A stretch of 64,000 nucleotides of DNA from Edolisoma coerulescens (taxonomy: Eukaryota > Chordata > Aves > Passeriformes > Campephagidae), in NCBI GenBank assembly GCA_013397115.1, contig VWZW01001241.1, positions 212,328 to 276,327 on the forward strand, read 5' to 3'. The position numbers and the translations under genes were made by a program. Position 1 is the stretch's first letter. Each line of letters begins with the position of its first letter. This document shows, piece after piece, positions 50,851 to 62,000 of this stretch. The notes under the pieces are model-generated. The model saw only the letters and a program-made list of their open reading frames with translations, made no database searches and had not been told where the DNA came from.

Positions 50851-52889
50851 TCCATTTAGATATAAAAGTTATAAATACAATTAATGTAAAACAGTATCTG
50901 ATAAAGTCCACTGAATCAGTTCATCTGTCTGCATAATTTGACTGAGAGGCCATGACAGGATTATTTGATGTCAACAAATAGCTTGAAGAGCCACTGCTGA
51001 CAAGCCTAATTAAGTAAAGGGATGCTACTGTGGCCTTCTGAGCACACAGAAAATCATCTTGAATCAGAAGTTAGCATTCTACCTTCAGGCCACCCCAAAA
51101 TAACATAAGGCAATTTCTTTCACACATTCCTAGTCAGAAAAATAATCAGACAGGTACACAAACTGACTTCCTTTTCTGGATGGGCAGAGGGAATGCAGAA
51201 CCATCAGCCAAGACTTCAGAAGAGCACAGCTGGAAAACACTGCCAGGTCTCATCCTCAGCCTGATGAGCAGGAAGTACACAAAGGCACAAAACAGATCCA
51301 TCAGCATTCAAGTTCTCTTCACTGACTGCTTCTCTGAAGATCATCTCAAGAAAATATCTCAGCAGCTACTGCAAAATGGTCATCTGAGAGATACAAGAGC
51401 TGGACTTCTCAGCCTCAATTCATATTTTACAGTTAAATACAGCGTTTACACATGATTACGATCATTATTCTTTCTGGTAATATCAGAAAACGTCTTCACA
51501 AAGTTTTTTAATTTGAAAGAGCAAGTGATACCTACCGCTGCAAAGACTCCAGAGACCAAAAGCAATATATCTGCTCTTTGCAGCTTGAAACAGAGTTAGT
51601 CTGCTGACAAGGACAATATCCAAAGCTGGAGAACACCTAATTCTTGTCTCAGTAGAGGGACAGACTTTTCCAAGACCATCGTGAATATGTGTAATAGGCA
51701 AGAAGCAGGCAAGACAGTAACCATTCTCTGCTTCAGTACACAGAAGATGCATGCACTGAGGCCTCCAGGTCACACTGTGCTGCAATCCACTCTGATGAGT
51801 TAAGGCCACATGAATCAAGAAGTGTTCCATGCTGTGACACACAGTCTCTACACTGTACATCCAGTATTAAAAATGGAACATTGGAAGGACACATTGCAAA
51901 GCCTCGTGGTACAATTACATTAAACTTAGTGATGCCTTTGAAAATACCTGTAATCTCTTTGAGGTAACTCCTTCTTATAGTCAGGTTAAAATTATTTATA
52001 TAAAATCTACTTTAATATGTCATGCCTTGAGATAATCTCATGTTAAAAAAAAATAAAATTGGTCACAAACTTATACCTAAAAACATAGCAAATTTCATGA
52101 ACAATGGGGAAATTAAGAATATTTCAGATCAGTTTACAGTCTAGATTCAATCACTCAGAACACTGCTTTTCAGAAGTGGTACTGTATATTGTTACTATAC
52201 TATCTTCTGCCAAATTCCATCAGATTCTATCATCTATGTAGTCTCATTTTTCACATGGTTAAAAAGAACAGAAGTAGCAATGAATACAATATCACCAACT
52301 GAAAAGGGAGTGTTTGAGATTTGATTGTTCTTCATTTGATAAAAAGACTGTCAAGGGATAGAGAGAAATATTAGAATACTGAAGGGGAAATGGAGTATCA
52401 GTCTTAGCGGACAATCATTCCACAGAGTAAAAGTGTTGTATTAGAGCCAACGTCTAATTCCAGCTGTTCTCTTTTTTTCTAAATTCGTCTGATTAGGAAC
52501 TCTTGAGCAGCATCATCTCCCAGGCTTTGTGGAAGCTTCAAGGTAAATAAATCATTTAGCTGTTATTTTCCTAGCTGCAAGGAGTTCCCATTAGTGGGCT
52601 TAGCCCACTCTCGTGCAGCATCTGTAAACAAGGATTCTAAAAGCAGAATCAACACCAATGACAGAAACATCACCTAGATTTCTTGTTCTTCCACAATCTG
52701 TACAGAGGCTGCTCCCAAGGTGGTCTACTGTCAACTCCCACAACGCTCTGAAGGCTGGAATTGGTTTTCTAATAAGCCTGCAGAAGTCTCTCCTCCATTT
52801 CCCTTCCAATATGCTCTTCATTGCTACACCTGGAACTCTTACAAGATGTAGGGGTGGGAGTGAGTTCCATGTTTCAAGTCTGTTGTCCC
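50825..52889 (-). other. TULP3: Probable TULP3 3' UTR
   Basis: This is non-coding sequence after the TULP3 stop codon. The first canonical AATAAA on the minus strand after the stop is at 50,850-50,845, so the UTR is inferred to be about 2.06 kb. The cleavage position is an estimate of 20 bases past the signal. Nothing else is recognised in this stretch, and the short ORFs on both strands have no family resemblance. Confidence 0.5.
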
Positions 52890-53023
52890 TCATTCACAGA
52901 CCAATTTACTATCAAAGCTGGAGAGTCCAATAGCAAAGGCCTGAAGAGCACAGAGAGGGTAATTATAGTCCAGAGTGAACACATCTTCTGCTACACGACC
53001 AAACTGCATCACGATGTAGTCAG
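52890..53023 (-). CDS. TULP3: TULP3 last coding exon and stop
   Basis: A 134-base coding part following acceptor CCCCAG. It completes the proline and encodes DYIVMQFGRVAEDVFTLDYN, then YPLCALQAFAIGLSSFDSKL, VCE and TGA. It contains the C-terminal central helix (PLCALQAFAIGLSSF) that threads the tubby barrel. The 3' UTR continues from 52,889 leftwards. Confidence 0.97.
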
Positions 53024-56000
53024 CTGGGGAGAAAAGACATTCAGAGAGGAACCATTTCACAGTGAAGCAAAAGAAAAACAAACAAACAACAAACAAACAA
53101 AAAAAATACAAACAAAACCCAGCCACAAAAACCCCACACATCTGGCAGTCCCAAATAGATGTGGTTGGTGTATCCATCCTTTCCCACCAGAGCGGCCTTG
53201 AAATCTGTCCTCTAGTGACTGTGCTATTCTAGAGATTGTTTTTCTTCTCAGAACCAAAGCCCAAACCATTCTTTTGCTAGCCTGCTGTATTAAACCTTTT
53301 CTTTCATTTCAGGAAGCTTTCATTTGCCCCCTCTTTTGCTGCAGTTATGGACAGCAGTGTCTGCATCCACCCCAGAAAAAAGGAGGACTTATATAATTTT
53401 CCTGATAGCTCAGAAGTCCCCAGTAATCCTGAGCTAAACTCCTTTACCCAGTTTCCCGTCTCTAAGAAGGGTGCCCTATTCCTCCCAACCCTCATGAAAC
53501 AAATTAGGTTCTCCCTGTTTGAATAAGTCCGACACACTCTCCACCAGACTCTTACGGTCATTGTCGTGGACAATCTGGAAGTTCTTCACTGAGGCCTGAG
53601 TGACCCTCCCATGGAAGTTCAAAACATAGGATTGAGTATCATCATTCCAGACTGGAGCCTTGTTGTGCAACTCAATGAGGTTCTCTAAATTTTTGTTTTG
53701 CCATTTTGACAGCAGACCCTCATGCTCCTGTTCAGAAGAAAGAAATATATCCATCAGATTTGGAATGGCTCTGCCTTTGAGTACCACCTCTCTTGTGTGT
53801 GCACTCTGTCACTTAAAGGTCATTCCCTGTTTAAAGACACCCAATGACATCACTTAAACTCACTCCTACTGAATACTTGCTGCAAGTACCAGGAAGATAC
53901 TTTCATAGATTCCCAGTCCAAGCATTCCTATTCACTCAATAAAGAGAGTGATAGGGAAGGGAGTCTGTGTACAGGAAAGGGATCAATTCAGAGTCCACAG
54001 ATAACTGCCATCCTGATGGCATGAATCCCTTCTGCATCTCATTATCTTTCTCTGATCCTGTTGCATCCAGTTTCCATTTCCAACATTCTAAACTTCGAAA
54101 TAAATAAAATAATCTACAATTAACTGCACAGTGCAAGGCCCTGAGGTGCTTCAGTAGAAAGTCCAAAGGCTGCAGCAGGATGTGAGGTTAAATGTCATCC
54201 TATTGGATCTAATGAGTGATGCACAGTATGAAAACCAGAGAGAAATAAAACCAAAAAGATACAAAGAGAAAGTAAAACAGCACATTAAATTTGACAAACA
54301 ATGAATTACGAGGAGATTCAGGTTGTAGTGAAATGTGACATATGATTTCATTTTAAAAGTTCTGCAACAAATAAAACCCGAACTATATATGCTAAAACTG
54401 AAGAAAAAGTATCCAAGCTTAAGCTACTAACAAGAAAAAATGCTCAGAAAACAACCTGTTGTGCAGGTCAGACTGATATGGCTACAGCATCTGCTTTAGT
54501 ATTGTACAACGATACCATAGTGGATTTTTGAGGATGACATAAATAAAACTTTCTGTTCAGTTTAGTTACTTTTTAATTTTATCTTTATTTACTTTTTAAA
54601 GATGTAAAACAAAACCATGAGAACTGGCACCAACAAAGTGCATTTAGATTTAGGGGAGAAAAATAAAGGCAGGGCCACAGAACTATTACTGTACTAATGG
54701 GGGAGATGGCAACACCAATTGAAAGACAATGAATAAATGACCACTTCCAGATACAATTTTTCTGACCATCCACAAGAATTAAATCTCTTTTCTGGGCTCT
54801 CCTGACTCTCAGTTTCCATTCTTGAAGATTTTTTTCTCTGACCTCAGGAAATAAATTCTTGTCCTACTCATATCTACTCACAACATGGCTGCAAATACCA
54901 TTTTCTAGCTTAAAACACTGACCACATCTTTCAGTCGGTACCTCTTCTTTCTGCCTTTTGGTCTTCTGTCACCAAACATAAAAGCCACATTAAGGGAACC
55001 TAAAAATTTTCATCACTCACCTTAACATACCTTCAGATACTGTTCTGTAAGCTTTTAGCTATAACGCCCCTCATATGTATGAGAAAGCCTCACTAAAGAG
55101 TCACAATGAAACTCCGTCCTTCTCCTCATCCTTCCTTCTCCATCAAGAATCCTCCTTTTCTGCTACTACTACAAAAATGCTAACAGCATTCTGATCAAAA
55201 ATGTATTTATTCTCTTGCTATTGCACCAGCAGTACCTTATCTGTCTATTACCCATCTGTTACAATCCACATCCTGGCTAAGAATGCAAGTTCCTGGGAGA
55301 AGCAAGTGTGTCCTGTTTCATCCAACCCTCAGCACAACAGTGTCCCACCATGAGGGCGGCTTCTAGGTGCAACAGCAACAACATAGAGATCAGTAAATAA
55401 TATTTAGGCTGACCAAAGGACCCGTAAGGATACAAACACCATAAAAGGCAAGAACAAAGTAATCAACACATTTAGGCTACATTGTATTTACTCTCCAGGA
55501 GACTTGCTAAAGCCCTGGCTACTAAAAACCCTGATTGCAGTAACGCCCAGGCCTCTACAGGGAAGTTTTAACCTCTTCTTTCAATCTGAAACATGACCAA
55601 ACATCATAACTCACATTTCGTGGACGGATTGGAATTCGCTTATGATTCATGTTCATTCCTGGAATGATCACGGACATTTTTCTGGGACCCTTAAATCCTA
55701 AGATATTAGTTTCCTGAAAGACAAGGAAAGCCATTATTTTCAGTAAATGAGATACTTCACCTCAGAGAAGGAAAGACAGCAAAACTGAACTTGTATCCCC
55801 ATTTGTGTTTGTTTTTAGAGTTTTGCTGGCTACAATTGTAGCAGCAGTTATCTCAGTGCAACTTTGTTAAACCACTGAGAACTGCTTTTCTCCCTTTCCC
55901 ATTTGGACAACAGTGTTAGAAGATATACATGGTATTAACTAATTTGGAGTGCATTTCTTAGCCTACTGAAACATTTACAACAAATTAGACAAGTGCAATT

Positions 56001-59000
56001 TCTAGGCATAAGTTTTTTGCATCTGAGGCAATAATGTGTTGAAATCTTGCTAGTGAACAAGCCTGAAGTATGATAAAAGGCAAAATATCTTTGACCTGAG
56101 TCTATGTTGTCTGTATATCACCAGTTAATCTAAAATGTTTCTGAACAATGAATGACATTTTTCTTCAGGTGTTGTTATTTGTGTTTGAGAACACACCTAC
56201 AATATTCTCTCAAATCATACTGGTTTATAAATGTTTAAGAACAGACCCTGAAAGGGAAGTATTCAGCAACTATCCAAGCTTCAATCTTAAATCAAGCAGA
56301 TTTTTCCAGAGTACTGAAGGAGACTGCTCCAAGTGGATTGAGTACAAAGAGCAAAGGAAAAAAGTCCTGGTATTCTCAAACCGTTCATGTAACAGTATCA
56401 GCTGAAATCCAGTGGTCCATGTAAAGTGGTCTGTAACAATGCCAGTGATAACCTTTACAATTACCAAAGACCAATTAAAAAGACAAAATCTTTTAGAAGT
56501 ACTGCATTGATTGACAGAAGTGATACAGCATCTCTTAACACGTTAATGCATTTTGCAGACACAGACAAAGGTCTCTGGAGCTGCAACCTCTATTACTTCA
56601 CTTCAAAAAATAGAGGGGCATGTATAAGAATGAGGGTACTGATTTTATTCATATTTAAACTTTATGAACTCCTTGTAAGTAAAAGTTCAGAATTCTGAAA
56701 AGCTGACTTTATATTAATTGGCTGTACTCATTCTAACACCTTGCTGTGTCCAGCTAGGTAGGGAAACTGAAGAATACTATATACAAAGAAATTATCTAGT
56801 GATACTTCTGTGAACAGGCTAGTACTGGAATTATCACATCAATTTTTTCCCAAGTGCCATTAAGATCAAGAGCAAAAGCAAAAAATCAAGATGCTGCTCC
56901 AGTAGGCTAACACATCTTTAAGCTTCTGTTACCATACCTGTAAGAAAAGTAAAAATCCTTCCATTTGACAGCCATGTTTTTGTAGAGAACCTCAAATTTT
57001 ACTCAAACTGTAGGACTGGAATATGAAACAATGTGACATGAGAACTCTCATGTAATTCTATAGTGTCTGCAAATGCCTCCTTACTCTGAATCCTATTCTG
57101 AGGTGATTTACAAGAGCAGAAGAACTACTCTAAAACAGAGCTAGTGAACCACAATTTACCCTGGAACCACATCCTTACCACCAACAAGCTGCTACTGAAA
57201 TAATACCAGCTCCCTCCTATCCCTCAAAATGCTTCACAGAGTACTCCCAGTTCCCTCTCAGGGTCTACCAGATACCAGCTGGGCAAGAGGCAGTTCATGC
57301 TGTGGCTGGTTCCATGTAAAGGATGTGCTGACCAGCCACACACTGAATAGGTCAGTTAAGAAGCTCCTAAGGATGTTAGTTTGGGTGTTTCTCTCACTCC
57401 TGGCATTGATTTTTTTTTTTCTTGTTTTCATTAAACTTGTGAGAATTTATCTGTGAGGCCTCTGCCCCTTGTTGTATCTGGTCAAAATTGGTCACTTGGT
57501 TCCAAAGTTAAGTGGAGGAGGCCGGCTGCAGCACTATTTTGCAAGCTGTGTTTCCTCGGTAACCAGGCACAAAGAAAGGGACAAAAAGGGAGAGGCAGTA
57601 CTTACATAACAAATAGCTGCGAGCTCCTGTCTTGTATGAGCCTTTTCCGCTAGACTTTGTGCCTTGACTGGGTTAACTCCATGGTCATAGACTGTAAATT
57701 TGGTTCCCATGAGGTTTGACCTAATGTCAGGTTTTGGAAAAACACAGAAAGAGAGGCATCAGTAGAAAGTTTTGTCATCTTTTGAAGGTATTTGTACAGC
57801 ACAGCAAAAACATGCATCTCCTGCCATCTGAATCTTCCTGTTGCCAGCTCAGTAAGGAGCTTCCATGACGTGCCCATGGTGAGCCTGTAACCTATCCTGG
57901 AAAAGCATCTAGACAATTTCTTCTCCAAGTTGCTACAGTGAATGGTAATGCTGAAGAAGGCTGCCAACCCAAGTGAACACAGATTACATTGAGAAGAACA
58001 ATGCAAGTTAATTCTCTCTGAATTTATACCAGATTGCCAGTCATAACCACAACTCAATTAAAATTAAAATCCTCTCTCAACTGTCTATAGTTTTCATCTA
58101 TGGTTCTCACCTGAGTTTTCCAATGAAACTTTCCCCTTTCCGAGATAAATCAGTTGGGTCAACTGATATGAGGTAATTGGATGTTTTGCTCTTTTTTCTT
58201 TTTCTCCCCGCAAGAAGGAATGTCTGGAAATACAAAACTTTGATCAAGACTGGTGCTTTGTAAGAATGCAGAGGCATTGCTATCCAAACTGTTATCTCTC
58301 CATTTCCCATATGCATTCCCTTTTTTGTTCTGTGCTCACATTACTGTCTCCACAATTTTGTTCTCTCCCAAAGTGCCCAGCCTGAAATCCTATCCCTCCA
58401 TCAGCTCACTTGGCAGTCTAGATTTAATGCAACTGTTTGTTCTAGTCTCACCTCCTTTTCTTCTGGAGCAACTCAGTCTTCCTCCTCTTTTTTGACATTT
58501 AACATTTTTATACTTTTTCAATTTCATCTTTCACTGTATTGTGGCTTTCAAACCATAATACAATGCTAATTACATGCTAATTCCCTCCTTAGTACCTTGG
58601 CCAAATACAAGCTGTCCTCATCTGCACGATGGCTCTCCTCAGCTACCAGTTTCTTACCAAAAGCTCTCCCTTGCACCAAAAATATTCTGTGGTAGGAGTA
58701 CAACAGCCAAGATAATGTGTGCTGCTTCCAGTACCTTTTTGTTGTCATCCCTTTCCAGATGCATGTAGTAAGTAGGGAAGAGCCCCCGGTCCATTCCCTT
58801 TTTATCTCTAGTGATTCGACACTTGACACTAATTCCACGGGGTGCAGGGCGCAAGGCAAAATCCTCCAAGTTCTCAACTTCTCCCAGCTGTGCATCTGCC
58901 GGAGGGGATGGACTACAGGAAGCACCTGTTTCCTGTGGGAAGAAGCATCATATTAGCAAATTAATATCAGATCAGATACTCTGGTATTCCACAAGAAAAT

Positions 59001-62000
59001 ACTGGTTTGTTGAAACATAAGATATCATGTCTCCAGAAGATACTGGGGGAAGGAAGGTTAAACAAGATACCACCTGTGTTTCCTCAGAAGAAAGCAGCTG
59101 AAGGTTTTACTCTGAGGAAAGACTAGGTCTCCAAGGGGAAAAGAGAAAAAGTACCCATTAAGCAGATACGAGTGATTTGCTAGAAAGGCAGAAATAAGAT
59201 GAGACGCTGTAAATATTCTAAGCAAAGGACCTCTTTGCTTTTAGGGCTTCAATATGCTGTGGAAAATAAAACAGTATGATAAAGCAGGACTGATGGATGC
59301 TACAGTAAGACAGGCTGGGATTTTGTGACTGAAATGAGTGCTGAGATTATGTTGGTTCAGAACAGTAGCAGAAATGGAATAAGTTTCTGGTGGAACCATA
59401 TCAACTAAATGTTGGGAGGGCCTTCAGAACAATGTGTATAGTCAGGATGCATAGGGCCATCAAAGGAATTGGAATTCTAATGGAAATCTGGTACAGGTCA
59501 TTAAAGTAATTTTCTCTTAGAGGTAGCTGAATCCTGTGAATTGTAGCACCCAAGAGATTCCTCTTTGACTGAGCCTTCGAGATGAAGCTGCAGGTTTATC
59601 CCCATTCCCAGCTACAGCCAGTAGGAAACCTGAGTGAATAGCACAGATACACACACAGAGATTGGAAATTCACTAGAAGGTTTTACCCCTTCCCCCCTTC
59701 AGCACCCATCACCCTGTACCTCCAGCATTTTGCACCCACAGCCCAGTTTCCCAAGAAGCTGACACCCAGACCGCTTGCACTACTCCCCTACTAATGCAGG
59801 GCAACATACCCACAGTCATCTCACAAATACACTCAGATGGGTCTTTCCCACAGCATGGACTTTGAAGGGTGTCCAGCATCCATGCTCAAACCCCATGGCC
59901 TTTATCTGGTCTGAGCTAGCTCAGTCCCTGGGTCTTCCTGATGCTGGTCTCTTCCAACTCACTGGCTAGTCCAGCACATAATTTGTCAACATATGCATGT
60001 GTGCATGTATATATGTACGTATGTATATATGCATGTATATCTCACACACACACAAACACATTCACATGAGAAATAGTTACAAGTGGAGTTTCAGAAGAGA
60101 GTAGGACATGCTGAAGTAATCAAGGCACAAGGCTTGGGAAGACAATCATACTGTTTTGCAGTTGTTTACACATATCTGATGCCTTTTACCCCCTTTAATC
60201 CCTGTCTTCCCATGCTTATTGCTCCCTGATCCACCTTGATACCTTTCTTTTCCCTCTTAAGTTCCTTCCCCCAAACATCCCATATAAAGTTTGTCCAATC
60301 CCAGCATTCTCTGTACCATTCCAACCGTTCCCCTTTGCATCCCACAATAAATGCTATAAACCTTCAGGAAGAGATCTCTCCTATATTTGCATGGCATTTC
60401 AGAGCTTCTCTAAGTCATTTCGGTGAATTTTGCAGAGACAATGGCCCGGTCTGTCTCCTTTAAGGGTAATAGTGCTGACTCACTGTGTTCCCATATTCAC
60501 TGATTAGGCTCCTTGGGATCTTCCACCCACAATTGTTCCTTTCATCATTGCTAAGTCTTTATGTTTAACTCAATGTCCCTTCAGTCAGATAACCTGACAA
60601 TCTTGCTCTGCTTTCAGGGAATAATATTGCTGGGTACTGTACTTGCAGCTACTATATTTTAATCCAGTGCTCCAGGGGCTAGCACTAAAATCAAGCATGT
60701 GCCCAGTGCTTATCAGAAATGGATTTCAAGACACTTACTGCAAAAGACTTCTCGCTGGATGCAGAACTAGGCCTCTCAGATTCAGGGTATGGTGAATGAG
60801 ATACTGGTCTCTTACTAGCTTCTTCCTCTTCTGTGTCCTCCTCATCAAAATTCAAACTGCCTGAAATTCCTGCCAGAATACAGGATCAAACATGTAATCT
60901 CTGAAAAAAGGTGTCACGAGTTCATGGCATCACTAATTCATTCATGACTCTTGAATACCTATTCACATTCTTAATTTCTGTTATTTCAACTGCTGATTTT
61001 CTTCATGTGCTGTATCTCTTCCTGAGCCTTGTAATTCAAATTCCTACTGATATTTTGCAGCAGATGATTAAACAGCTGACAGGCCTTTATTGATATGGAT
61101 TTTACTTGATATTCCATGATGTAACATATTGCTTAGTTTATGTTGTCATTGAATTAATTTTGCCTATTTTTATGGAAAAAAATCCTCTATGTTTTAAGAA
61201 CAACAACAATAAAAGGAAATCCAGATCAATACGCTGACACCTATCCTGTAAGTTGGACTCTGTACAGTTCACATCCTTTACCACTTCCCCTTAGTCTTAC
61301 ACACAGTGAAAGAGAGTATGTCAATTTTTCAGTAAGAGCCCCTCCTGTTCTTACACCAGTATCAAAAACTCAGGTCCATAAGCACTAATACTGACTTGAG
61401 TTCTAAAACTGAATAACAGACTGAGAAGTTTCAGGACTTACTTAATCTTAACCTAAGCACAGTCATGTAGAGATGACTGTGGGTATATAACTAAAATAAC
61501 TCTGCATAAAAACATTTATAAAGAGCCTCTGTACACATCACTGTTTGGTGTCTCTTTCCACTTGGAACTGCATCATCAACTGTACATTAGGAAGAAGTTC
61601 TTCACAGAAAGGGTGACTGGATATTGGAAAGAGCTGCCCAGGGAGGTGATGGAGTCACTGTCCCTGGAGGTGTTTAAGGAAAGACTGGATGTGGCACTCA
61701 GTGCCATTGTCTAGGTGATAAGGTGGTGTTAGGTCACAGGTTGGGCTTGGTGACCTCAAAGGTCTTTTCCAACTAAATTGATTCTGTGATTCTGAGATTT
61801 TGTTCCGTGATTCTTTTATTTAATTTGGCTGTAGAAAGGAAATGTACATAAAGCATTATAGAAAATTAACACAGTCAGCCTGCTAAACTGAATTATTTTC
61901 TGAGAACCGATATTATAACAATGCTCTGACATGGCACTGCAGAGAAGGGGCACTGCTGGAAGTCTCAGATAAAACAGAAAAATCCAGTCTTAACAACCTG

